The notes below the pieces were generated by a model that worked only from the letters and a program-made list of their open reading frames with translations, searched no databases and was not told the origin of the DNA. From positions 1 through 64,000 of the forward strand of contig NZ_BCNS01000145.1 of assembly GCF_001528745.1 (NCBI RefSeq): a DNA stretch of 64,000 nt, written 5' to 3'. This DNA comes from Marinobacterium profundum (GTDB lineage Bacteria > Pseudomonadota > Gammaproteobacteria > Pseudomonadales > Balneatricaceae). Shown in pieces: positions 42,965 to 51,092 of the stretch (its first letter is position 1; every line of letters begins with the position of its first letter). The position numbers and the translations under genes are program-made.

Positions 42965-43360
42965 ATGCATCGAAATATAGAGAACTTCGCCAAACTGTCA
43001 GTCGCAGCGCTGGCAGTGGTTGTCCTGGCGGGTTGTAGCGCATGGGGCGGTGGCAATGAGTCCGCATATGCAGGTAGCGTGTCCCCGGCGTCGAAGGGAC
43101 AGGCTTTGTCCGCCGAGGTTTCTGCGTTTCTGGCACAAAGTGCCGAGTTTTCGAGCCGGTCTTTCCCGAACAGCTACTGGGGTGAGAGTGTCGACGTGAC
43201 CGCCAGTGCACGCTACTTTGCCGCCAGTGGTCGCTACTGTCGTGAGGTGGCAATCGATACAGCTACGGGTACTCAGTCCGGCCGCTGGCTGACCTGTGAG
43301 ACCAGCAGCGGTCAGTGGGCCGCCGTGCGTCCACTTGGTCGTACTCTGGTCGCCCAGTGA
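42965..43360 (+). CDS. lipoprotein at the head of the capsule operon
   Basis: A 131-residue lipoprotein: basic N-terminus, hydrophobic stretch and lipobox VVLAGCS (Cys near residue 24). A short Gly/Ser region leads into a compact domain with two Cys (GRYCREV and WLTCETS), the pattern of 17-kDa-antigen-like or RT0821-type surface domains. It is first after the ops leader and 49 bp before the export gene, so it probably serves assembly or surface retention of the polysaccharide; this is inferred from context. Confidence 0.7.
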   Translation: MHRNIENFAKLSVAALAVVVLAGCSAWGGGNESAYAGSVSPASKGQALSAEVSAFLAQSAEFSSRSFPNSYWGESVDVTASARYFAASGRYCREVAIDTATGTQSGRWLTCETSSGQWAAVRPLGRTLVAQ

Positions 43361-43409
43361 TCTGCATACAGGCGTATAGCCACTCAGTACAGCGAATGGA
43401 ACTCTTGCA

Positions 43410-45119
43410 ATGAAATCTGTTGTTTATCGTAGAATCACCCCGCCGTACGTGTTTGCTGCCATTTTGGCTACGGTATCGTCGCTGGCAAGTGCTATCGGCA
43501 TCGAATCCTCCGTGCTTCCCGAGAGTCAGCAGGCCCAGCTGATCCCGGAAAAAATTGATGATCAGGTGAATACCAACTGGCGTACCGGCACCTATGCATC
43601 GCCCGTACAGCCCCTGCCTCCAATGACTGATGGCACCGAAATTCGCCCCTTTGGCGCTGACCTGTTCAGTGGCGGCTTTCGCGGTGTACGTGCCGATGGC
43701 CTGAATTCAACCTACCAGCTGGTGCCTGGCGATCAGATTACACTGCGTATCTGGGGCGCTGTTGAATTCGAACGTGTGCTGCCGGTGGATGCGCAGGGCA
43801 ATATATTCCTTCCAGCCATTGGCCCTGTCATGGTGCAGGGGCTGACTAACGGTGAGCTTAACAGCCGTGTTACCAGGGCAGTACGGTCGGTTTACCCGGA
43901 AAACGTTCAGGTCTATACCAACTTGCAGGGCGTGCAACCGGTGGCCGTGTTTGTCACCGGCTATGTGACGAATCCCGGTCGTTATGCTGGCACCCCCAGT
44001 GATTCACTGCTGTATTTCCTCGACCAGGCCGGCGGTATCGATGCCCAGCTGGGCAGCTACCGCCAGGTTAAGGTATTGCGTGACAAGAAGGTTGTCGCCA
44101 AGGCTGATCTCTATGATTTCCTGCTAAATGGCACTATGGCGCGCTTGCAGTTCCAGGATGGCGATACGGTCGTAGTGGCAGAGCGGGGGCCGGCGGTAAC
44201 AGTCACTGGTGATGTGGAGCGCAGCTATCGCTACGAGCTGGCGAATGACAGCATGAACGGTGCCGCGTTGCTGGATCTTGCGCGCCTCAAGCCGGATGTA
44301 TCCCATGTACTGCTGCGGGGCGGTCGCACGGACGGGCCTATATCGCTGTACTACTCACTGGCAGAATTTCCACAACAGACGCTGACGAATGGCGACGAAG
44401 TGCTGTTCAGTGCCGATCAGCGGGACGAAACCATAGTGGTACAGCTCGAAGGCAGTTACTACGGGCCTTCGCGCTATGCGTTACCCAAGAGCGCTCGCCT
44501 GAATGAATTGCTTGATGCCGTGGCCGTGCCGCGTGAACTGACGGCGGTACACAGCATTTCCTTGCGCAGGCTAAGCGTGGCGGAGCAGCAGAAACAGGCC
44601 TTGCAGGAAAGTCTGCGTCGCCTGGAAACCACCTACCTGGGTGCGCCGTCTGCGACGCCGCAGGAAGCGCAGGTACGGGTGCAGGAAGCCGAGCTGATCA
44701 CTCAGTTCGTTGCCCGTGCGTCCCAGGTCGAGCCCAGTGGCCGCCTGGTGGTGGCGCACAACGACCGTATCACCGATATCCGCCTGCAGGATGGCGATGT
44801 TATTACTCTGCCTGAACTCAGTGACTCCCTGCTCATTAGCGGCGAAATACTGGTGCCGCAGTCGGTGGTCTTTACGCCAGGGCTCTCGGTTAATGACTAT
44901 ATCGAGGCCTCGGGCGGCTATACCCAACACGCGGATGACGACCGTATTCTGGTCGTGCGCCAGAATGGCGAGGTGCGTGATGCCGATGATGTTGAACTGC
45001 GCGCGGGTGATGAAATTCTGGTGTTGCCGGATGTACCGACCAAAAACCTGCAGCTGGCCACCAGTATTTCCCAGATCATCTTTCAGATCGCCGTCGCCGC
45101 CAAAGTTGCACTGGATTGA
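43410..45119 (+). CDS. kpsD: polysaccharide export outer-membrane protein (KpsD-like)
   Basis: A 569-residue exported protein with a signal segment (about 10-28). A poly-export domain (YQLVPGDQITLRIWG, IFLPAIGPVMVQGLT) at about residues 105-185 and SLBB beta-grasp domains (VFVTGYVTNPGRYAGTP, and later LLISGEILVPQSVVF) follow. A coiled coil lies between SLBB units (about 385-425). Size and order match KpsD (about 558 residues), the OPX protein of ABC-dependent capsules. It should form the periplasmic/outer-membrane channel with KpsE. The first of four linked export genes. Confidence 0.88.
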   Translation: MKSVVYRRITPPYVFAAILATVSSLASAIGIESSVLPESQQAQLIPEKIDDQVNTNWRTGTYASPVQPLPPMTDGTEIRPFGADLFSGGFRGVRADGLNSTYQLVPGDQITLRIWGAVEFERVLPVDAQGNIFLPAIGPVMVQGLTNGELNSRVTRAVRSVYPENVQVYTNLQGVQPVAVFVTGYVTNPGRYAGTPSDSLLYFLDQAGGIDAQLGSYRQVKVLRDKKVVAKADLYDFLLNGTMARLQFQDGDTVVVAERGPAVTVTGDVERSYRYELANDSMNGAALLDLARLKPDVSHVLLRGGRTDGPISLYYSLAEFPQQTLTNGDEVLFSADQRDETIVVQLEGSYYGPSRYALPKSARLNELLDAVAVPRELTAVHSISLRRLSVAEQQKQALQESLRRLETTYLGAPSATPQEAQVRVQEAELITQFVARASQVEPSGRLVVAHNDRITDIRLQDGDVITLPELSDSLLISGEILVPQSVVFTPGLSVNDYIEASGGYTQHADDDRILVVRQNGEVRDADDVELRAGDEILVLPDVPTKNLQLATSISQIIFQIAVAAKVALD

Positions 45120-45186
45120 TCTTGCTGGTTGATACAGACACGCGGGCCACTGAGCCCGCGTTATTTTTAAGCGGAGTCTTATTCTT

Positions 45187-45972
45187 TTGAAAACCCGTAC
45201 ACCCTGGCAGGTTACCCGGTCGGTTTGGTACGCGCTCTTTATGCGTGAGGCTGTCGCCCGTACCATGGCCGACCGCATGGCCTGGTTCTGGATGATTGCA
45301 GAGCCGGTAGCAGTTATTGCCATTATGGTCGCTATTCGAAGCGTGGTGTCGGGAGGGCGGCATATAGCTGGAGCTGACTTTGTCCCCTGGCTAATTACGG
45401 GTCTACTTGGGTTTTTCCTGTTTCGCGAGAATATGATGCGATCCTTAGGGGCTGTGGAATCAAACAAGGGGCTTTTCGCATATCGTCAAGTGAAAACTGT
45501 CGATCCAGTGTTGGTGCGCTGTTTCCTTGAAGGTATGCTGAAGACATTTATATTTCTGTTGTTTATTGCTACAGGTATTCTGCTTGATGCAGGGCTGACA
45601 CCTGCCAATCCGATGGCGGCTCTTTTCGATTGGATATCTCTTTGGGTATTAGGGTTAGGGGTTGGCTTGACTTTATCGGCGGCTTCCTCACTTGTGCCAG
45701 AGATAGGGCGACTTGTCCGCATCATAACCTTGCCCTTGCTGATCATCTCCGGTGTCATTATTCCTTTGAATTATCTACCTCACGATTTTCAACAGTATGT
45801 GCTCTGGAATCCTATTGTGCATGGTCTTGAGCATATGAGGGAAAGCTTTTTTCCGGAGTACCGTTCGCTTGATGGTGTAAGTCTTACTTATCTCTGGTTT
45901 TGGGCATTAAGTCTGACATCGCTCGGCTTAATTCTACATCTGCGGTTCGAGATGAGATTGAAAACGCAATGA
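45187..45972 (+). CDS. kpsM: capsule ABC transporter permease (KpsM-like)
   Basis: A 261-residue ABC-2 permease with six predicted helices, opening with FMREAVARTMADRMAWFWMI, the KpsM/BexB start. Other typical parts are FRENMMRS, a re-entrant loop near residue 170 (LVPEIGRLVRIITLPLLIISG) and the final helix near 240. It exports lipid-linked capsule across the inner membrane with KpsT. The start is TTG at 45187, with GGAG ten bases upstream. The stop overlaps the kpsT ATG. Its GC content is lower than that of kpsD. Confidence 0.9.
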   Translation: MKTRTPWQVTRSVWYALFMREAVARTMADRMAWFWMIAEPVAVIAIMVAIRSVVSGGRHIAGADFVPWLITGLLGFFLFRENMMRSLGAVESNKGLFAYRQVKTVDPVLVRCFLEGMLKTFIFLLFIATGILLDAGLTPANPMAALFDWISLWVLGLGVGLTLSAASSLVPEIGRLVRIITLPLLIISGVIIPLNYLPHDFQQYVLWNPIVHGLEHMRESFFPEYRSLDGVSLTYLWFWALSLTSLGLILHLRFEMRLKTQ

Positions 45973-46646
45973 TCCGCATAACCAACCTGTATAAACGTTA
46001 TCATAATCATCATGGTAGCGACTGGGTGTTACGTGATATCAATCTGGAGATTCCAGCCAATGTAAGCGTAGGGCTGGTAGGGCGAAATGGGGCAGGAAAG
46101 TCAACCCTGCTACGCCTGATTGGTGGTATGGATAACCCGGATCGAGGTGCTATCTCGCGTGACTGCAGAGTTTCCTGGCCTATTGGTTTATCGGGCGGGT
46201 TTCAGAGTGCTATGACGGGTAGGCAAAATGTAAAGTTTGTTGCCCGTATTCACGGTGGTGAGCGAAATCTAAGGGAAGTGATAGAGCGGGTCGAGGAGTT
46301 TGCAGAGATTGGCGCTGCTTTTGATGAGCCAGTTAGAACTTACTCTTCAGGTATGCGCGCTCGCTTGGCATTTGGCCTGTCTCTGGCGTTCGATTTTGAC
46401 GTTTATTTGTCTGATGAAGCTACGGCGGTCGGTGATCGGATGTTCAAACTGAAGGCTTCAAAGGCCTTCAGGGATAGAGTGGGAAAATGCAGCCTTATTA
46501 TGGTGTCCCACAGTGAGGGAATACTCCGGGAGTTATGTCAGGCTGGTATCTGGCTCCACCAGGGAAACGCTATCTGGTTTGATGATATCAATGATGCTAT
46601 CAATGCATATCACGGTAGTTCTGGCGCTGGAACCAAGACTAAATAA
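45969..46646 (+). CDS. kpsT: capsule ABC transporter ATP-binding protein (KpsT-like)
   Basis: A 225-residue ATPase of the ABC-2 polysaccharide family. Walker A is GRNGAGKSTLLRL near residue 45. The signature YSSGMRARLAFGLSLAF and Walker B FDVYLSDEATAVGD are those of KpsT. HSEGILRELC is the switch region. Starting at the ATG overlapping the kpsM stop gives the usual 220-residue length; the frame is open further upstream inside kpsM. Confidence 0.92.
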   Translation: MIRITNLYKRYHNHHGSDWVLRDINLEIPANVSVGLVGRNGAGKSTLLRLIGGMDNPDRGAISRDCRVSWPIGLSGGFQSAMTGRQNVKFVARIHGGERNLREVIERVEEFAEIGAAFDEPVRTYSSGMRARLAFGLSLAFDFDVYLSDEATAVGDRMFKLKASKAFRDRVGKCSLIMVSHSEGILRELCQAGIWLHQGNAIWFDDINDAINAYHGSSGAGTKTK

Positions 46647-46683
46647 ATTTTTATGAATACCTCGAATATTAATTCATATTCAA

Positions 46684-47799
46684 ATGGTGCTTAAGGATAG
46701 TGAGTCCGAGATGAAGCAGTTCTTCCGTCAATACCCCTACTGGTTTGTTTGTGCCATTTCCATTTTAGTAGTGACAGTCTATTGGAGTCTATGGGCAAGT
46801 GATCGTTATGTTTCGGAAAGTAACGTCGTTCTGGAAAGTCCACAGATTGCGGCGCCGACACTTAGCTTTTCTTCTTTGCTAAGTGGTGGAGGCGCAACAA
46901 GTGGCGATATGCTACTGCTGCGTGACTATCTTCTTTCTGTTGATATGCTGCGTTATATAGACAGTGAGTTGGGCTTTCGCGAGCATTATTCCAGCACTGA
47001 ATTCGATATATTTTCCCGTCTCTTCGACAAGAATGCGCCTATCGAGGATCTGCATGAGTACTATCTAAAACGGGTTTCGGTTGAGCTCGACGATTACGCA
47101 CAGGTACTGCGTATCAGGGTCCAGGCATTCAGCCCTGAAATGGCCCATGCGATTACCTCTTTGCTGCTGAGCAAGGGTGAAGCCCATATGAATGCCATGG
47201 GGCAACGGCTGGCCGAAGAGCAGGTGCGTTTTCTGGAAGGCCAAGTGAGCCAGCTGAGCGAAAGCTTCAATGCGACCCGCCAGTCTCTGCTTGATTACCA
47301 GAACAAGAATGGCCTGGTGTCACCTACAGGAACAGTGGAAAGCCTCAGCGTTGTCGTAGCCAATCTTGAGGCACAGCTCGCCAACCTTAAAGCGAAGCGC
47401 ACTGTATTGGCGAGTTATCAGAGCAGGCGCTCGCCCGAAGTACTGCGTGTGGGTAGTGAAATTGATGCCCTTAATCAGCAGATAAAACAGGAGCGCGCGC
47501 GTATGGCGCAGCAGTCTGGCGGTGCTCTGAACGTTATGTCATCAGAATATCAAACGCTGGAGCTGAGGGCTCAGTTTGCCCAGGACAGTTACTCCGGTGC
47601 ACTGGCAGCGCTGGAGAACACCCGAATTGAAGCCGCGCGCAAGCTTAAACAAGTTTCTGTTTTGCAGAGCCCGACATTGCCCGAATATCCAGTAGAGCCT
47701 CGCCGTCTCTATAACATAATAGTTTTCGCTATTATTACGCTTTTTTTGGTCCTGATACTACAAATGTTGGTGCTCATCGTAAAAGATCATCGAGACTGA
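46684..47799 (+). CDS. kpsE: capsule export inner-membrane protein (KpsE-like, PCP family)
   Basis: A 371-residue polysaccharide co-polymerase-like protein. Two membrane helices lie near the ends (about 20-38 YWFVCAISILVVTVYWSL, and 342-362 NIIVFAIITLFLVLILQML). A long periplasmic coiled coil (about 170-320, EEQVRFLEGQVSQLSESF) separates them. LLRDYLLSVDML and the C-terminal VKDHRD match KpsE/BexC. It links KpsMT to KpsD. Start is uncertain: ATG at 46684 has no ribosome-binding site and ATG at 46711 (MKQFFRQY) only a weak one; both give the same mature protein. Confidence 0.87.
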   Translation: MVLKDSESEMKQFFRQYPYWFVCAISILVVTVYWSLWASDRYVSESNVVLESPQIAAPTLSFSSLLSGGGATSGDMLLLRDYLLSVDMLRYIDSELGFREHYSSTEFDIFSRLFDKNAPIEDLHEYYLKRVSVELDDYAQVLRIRVQAFSPEMAHAITSLLLSKGEAHMNAMGQRLAEEQVRFLEGQVSQLSESFNATRQSLLDYQNKNGLVSPTGTVESLSVVVANLEAQLANLKAKRTVLASYQSRRSPEVLRVGSEIDALNQQIKQERARMAQQSGGALNVMSSEYQTLELRAQFAQDSYSGALAALENTRIEAARKLKQVSVLQSPTLPEYPVEPRRLYNIIVFAIITLFLVLILQMLVLIVKDHRD

Positions 47800-47840
47800 T
47801 AATGAGGCAGAGTGTGGGTAAGAAAGTGGTCTTGATCACC

Positions 47841-47869
47841 GACGGTGCGGCTTCTTGAGGCCGCCCGTC
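47841..47869 (+). terminator. hairpin with delayed T-tract inside the capsule operon
   Basis: gacggtgcggc pairs with gccgcccgtc (one bulged T) around ttcttga. A ttttt run starts 13 bases later, so it is a poor intrinsic terminator. It lies between the export genes and the synthesis genes and might attenuate transcription in the absence of RfaH. Confidence 0.4.
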
Positions 47870-47975
47870 AGTAATGGTCAGTTTTTAAGGCGATGGTTAC
47901 AGGCCAGGTCGATATTTTTTGGTTTCATCGTTGAGTCCTGTCGTTTTTGAATGAAAAGCAAGAGTTAATGATAAA

Positions 47976-48437
47976 GTGAAAAAGAAAACGAATGCTATGG
48001 ATAGTGATTATCAAGCTTTAAGTGAATCAGATTTATTCGACTCATCTTGGTATTTGAGTCAGTATTTCGATGTGAAAAAAATTGGAATGGATCCCGTTGA
48101 ACATTTTATCCGCTATGGCTGGATGATGCGACGAAACCCTTCCATTCGATTTAGTACCCGCGAATATTTACGTCAGAATCCCGATGTCGAGCAGGCTGGC
48201 GTTAATCCTTTGTTACACTTTATTCGCACAGGCATGACGGAAGGGCGCAGCGCACCGCCCGTAAATCGAGTGGAAACGGATATTGCCGTCCCTCCATCGC
48301 TAATACCCGCTACAGAAAAAGCGGCAACTGTATCAGATGGGCATTGGCCCGAAAGTCAGCTGCCAGATACTCAGAAACTCCTTGAGCACTATTTTACTCG
48401 TTGCCAGGAACTGGAATACAAACTGATGGACCGTTGA
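47976..48437 (+). CDS. short capsule-repeat protein (two N-terminal-type modules)
   Basis: A 153-residue protein with two copies of a ~38-residue module: [29 protein letters not shown] (about 21-57) and [29 protein letters not shown] (about 58-93). Such modules usually sit at the N-terminus of large capsule or surface glycan glycosyltransferases; here they stand alone, with a polar C-terminal tail. Start is GTG at 47976 or ATG at 47997. It may be a detached docking or regulatory piece for the 1735-residue glycosyltransferase downstream, or a leftover of a lost enzyme. Function is not known. Confidence 0.6.
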   Translation: MKKKTNAMDSDYQALSESDLFDSSWYLSQYFDVKKIGMDPVEHFIRYGWMMRRNPSIRFSTREYLRQNPDVEQAGVNPLLHFIRTGMTEGRSAPPVNRVETDIAVPPSLIPATEKAATVSDGHWPESQLPDTQKLLEHYFTRCQELEYKLMDR

Positions 48438-48447
48438 GAAAATTATG

Positions 48448-49566
48448 ATGAAAGTATTGACAGTATTTGGGACGCGTCCGGAAGCTATTAAAATGGCGCC
48501 GCTGGCGCTGCAGCTGGCTATGGATGAACGCTTCGAGGCGAAAGTCTGTGTAACCGCGCAACACCGGGAGATGCTGGACCAGGTGCTCGGTCTGTTTGAA
48601 TTGAAGCCAGACTTTGATCTGAACCTTATGAAGCCGGGGCAGGACCTCACCGATGTCACTACCGGTATTCTACATGGCCTGAAAGGCGTATTTGCCGAGT
48701 ACAAACCAGATATCGTACTGGTGCATGGCGATACTGCCACAACATTTGCTACTACGCTGGCGGCCTACTATCAACAGATTCCGGTTGGGCATGTGGAGGC
48801 GGGATTGCGCACCGGCAATATCTATTCTCCTTGGCCGGAAGAGGGTAATCGCAAGTTGACTGGCGCGTTGGCCAATATCCATTTTGCCCCGACGGCGACG
48901 TCCCGCTCGAACTTGCTGAAAGAGGGAATCAGCGAAGCGCACATCCATGTGACCGGCAATACGGTGATCGATGCGTTGCTGGAGGTCGTGCGAAAGCTGG
49001 ACAAGAAACCAGAGCTTGCGATAGCGCAGCGCCAGCAGTTCGGTTTTCTCGACGATGATAAAAAGATGGTGCTGGTAACCGGGCACCGTCGCGAGAGTTT
49101 TGGTGGCGGTTTCGAGCGCATCTGCCAGGCACTGGCCAAAACAGCCGAGGCGCACCCGGATGTACAGATTGTTTATCCGGTCCACCTCAATCCAAATGTA
49201 CAGGAACCGGTTAAGCGGTTACTGGCGGCGCACGACAACATCCACTTGATCGCCCCGCAGGACTACCTGCCTTTCGTCTACCTGATGAACCGCGCCCATA
49301 TCATCCTGACCGATTCCGGCGGCATCCAGGAGGAAGCGCCCTCCCTTGGCAAACCGGTACTGGTCATGCGCGACACCACCGAGCGGCCTGAGGCGATAGA
49401 GGCCGGCACGGTAAAGTTGGTAGGAACGGATGTCGCAACTATTATCCGGGAGCTGAATACGCTTCTGACCGATCAGGATGCCTACAACGCCATGAGCTAT
49501 GCACATAACCCCTACGGCGATGGGGAAGCCTGCCAGCGCATCCGCGATACTCTTGCCGCTCTCTGA
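48448..49566 (+). CDS. wecB: UDP-N-acetylglucosamine 2-epimerase
   Basis: A 372-residue non-hydrolysing epimerase converting UDP-GlcNAc to UDP-ManNAc. Motifs are [68 protein letters not shown] and [19 protein letters not shown]. All catalytic-region segments are intact and length is normal. A preceding ATG (48445) gives one more residue. It is paired with wecC, 21 bp downstream, to make UDP-ManNAcA. Confidence 0.95.
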   Translation: MKVLTVFGTRPEAIKMAPLALQLAMDERFEAKVCVTAQHREMLDQVLGLFELKPDFDLNLMKPGQDLTDVTTGILHGLKGVFAEYKPDIVLVHGDTATTFATTLAAYYQQIPVGHVEAGLRTGNIYSPWPEEGNRKLTGALANIHFAPTATSRSNLLKEGISEAHIHVTGNTVIDALLEVVRKLDKKPELAIAQRQQFGFLDDDKKMVLVTGHRRESFGGGFERICQALAKTAEAHPDVQIVYPVHLNPNVQEPVKRLLAAHDNIHLIAPQDYLPFVYLMNRAHIILTDSGGIQEEAPSLGKPVLVMRDTTERPEAIEAGTVKLVGTDVATIIRELNTLLTDQDAYNAMSYAHNPYGDGEACQRIRDTLAAL

Positions 49567-49587
49567 TTTTGATTTAAGGACTTTATG

Positions 49588-50865
49588 ATGAATTTTGAAA
49601 CCATTTCTGTAATCGGCCTGGGTTACATTGGTCTGCCAACTGCTGCTGTCTTCGCCTCGCGCAAGAAAAAGGTCATCGGCGTTGATGTCAATCAGCACGC
49701 TGTCGATACCATCAATAAGGGCGAGATACATATAGTCGAGCCAGAGCTTGATATTGTCGTACATGCGGCCGTTACTGAGGGCTATCTGCGGGCCACTACC
49801 AAGCCGGAGCCCGCTGATGCCTTTCTGGTGGCGGTGCCTACGCCTTTCATCCATGATGCAACTGGCGGTACTCATAAGGCTGATTTGAGTTACATCAAAT
49901 CCGCCAGCGAGTCTCTCGCATCGGTGCTGAAGAAAGGCGACCTGGTGGTTCTGGAATCAACCAGTCCCGTTGGCGCAACGGAGCAGATGGCGCAGTGGCT
50001 GGCCCAGGCGCGCCCGGACCTGACCTTTCCGCAGACGCACGGTGAAGCATCCGATATTCGCATTGCCCATTGCCCGGAACGCGTGCTCCCGGGCCATGTA
50101 GTGCGTGAGCTGGTGGAAAACGACAGGGTCATCGGTGGTATGACCCCGAAGTGTTCGGAAGCAGCAAAGGCGGTTTACAAGATCTTCGTACAGGGCGAGT
50201 GCGTCATTACTAATGCCCGTACAGCGGAAATGGCAAAACTCACGGAAAACAGCTCCCGAGATGTCAGTATCGCCTTCGCAAACGAGCTTTCGGTTATCTG
50301 CGCCAAGCTTGATATCAATGTATGGGAGTTGATCGCGCTGGCCAACCGTCATCCGCGCGTCAATATTCTGCAGCCGGGTGCTGGTGTCGGTGGGCACTGT
50401 ATTGCTGTTGACCCCTGGTTTATCGTGGATTCCTGCCCCGAAGAGGCACGCCTGATCCGCACTGCCCGCGAAGTCAATGATGGCAAGCCGCTATGGGTGT
50501 TGGAGCAGGTGAGGGCTAAGCTAGAAGCCTATCACCAGGGGCACCCGGGTGCGACCCGCGCCGATATCACAGTGGCCTGCCTGGGCATTGCCTTTAAGCC
50601 TGATATTGATGATCTGCGCGAGAGCCCGGCGCTGGGAATCGCCGAGGCGGTTGCCGAACTGGGGTGTCAGGTACAGGTCGTCGAGCCCAATATTGAAGCC
50701 CTGCCGAAGCGGCTGCAAGGTGGGAATGTAGCTCTGGTTAGCTTCGATGAAGCCCTGACTCAGGCTGATGTCATTTGTGTGCTGGTTAAACACAAGCCGT
50801 TTATCGAGCAGGCTGACGCAGTGCGCCAGAAAGCCAGTGTCGTCGATGCCGTGGGTCTACTTTAA
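49588..50865 (+). CDS. wecC: UDP-N-acetyl-D-mannosamine dehydrogenase
   Basis: A 425-residue UDP-sugar dehydrogenase: NAD-binding GLGYIGLPTAAVFASRKK, STSPVGATEQMAQWL, ENSSRDVSIAFANELS with the catalytic Asn/Lys neighbourhood, and the active-site Cys in GVGGHCIAVDPWF. The ManNAc-specific WecC group is recognised by GGTHKADLSYI and the C-terminal DDLRESPALGIA. It oxidises UDP-ManNAc to UDP-ManNAcA, giving the uronic acid probably built into this capsule. It ends the nucleotide-sugar pair. Confidence 0.93.
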   Translation: MNFETISVIGLGYIGLPTAAVFASRKKKVIGVDVNQHAVDTINKGEIHIVEPELDIVVHAAVTEGYLRATTKPEPADAFLVAVPTPFIHDATGGTHKADLSYIKSASESLASVLKKGDLVVLESTSPVGATEQMAQWLAQARPDLTFPQTHGEASDIRIAHCPERVLPGHVVRELVENDRVIGGMTPKCSEAAKAVYKIFVQGECVITNARTAEMAKLTENSSRDVSIAFANELSVICAKLDINVWELIALANRHPRVNILQPGAGVGGHCIAVDPWFIVDSCPEEARLIRTAREVNDGKPLWVLEQVRAKLEAYHQGHPGATRADITVACLGIAFKPDIDDLRESPALGIAEAVAELGCQVQVVEPNIEALPKRLQGGNVALVSFDEALTQADVICVLVKHKPFIEQADAVRQKASVVDAVGLL

Positions 50866-50900
50866 AAAGGTGGGTAGCTCCTAAAAAGAGGGTAGCTCCT
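50864..50900. repeat. tandem ~18-bp direct repeat after wecC
   Basis: aaaaaggtgggtagctcct (50864-50882) is followed by taaaaagagggtagctcct (50883-50901). The first copy begins inside the wecC stop region. No function is evident. Confidence 0.6.
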
Positions 50901-51016
50901 AGTAGCCTGCCTTTATACGTCGAGCAGCATCTAATCAGGATGCTGTTCGTAGTGAATAGAAAACCCCCATAACCGCATCAACGCTGGAGCCTGTTTCCGG
51001 TTGATCACCCTCCCCA

Positions 51017-51051
51017 CCTGGCCGTTATTCGACGCAAGAATAACGACCAGG
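51017..51051. other. near-perfect hairpin upstream of the glycosyltransferase gene
   Basis: cctggccgttattc pairs with gaataacgaccagg around gacgcaa (one mismatch), 42 bp before the ATG of the giant gene. No T-tract follows on either strand, so a terminator is unlikely. A translational or RNA-stability element is possible. Confidence 0.5.
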
Positions 51052-51092
51052 CAAAAGTCTGTTGCTCTACATTCCTGGATTGCTCTTTATAA

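Noticed and set aside
44571-45467. 298-codon minus-strand ORF
   Set aside because: It lies entirely over kpsD and kpsM, which are clear by homology. GC-rich DNA gives many such shadow frames.
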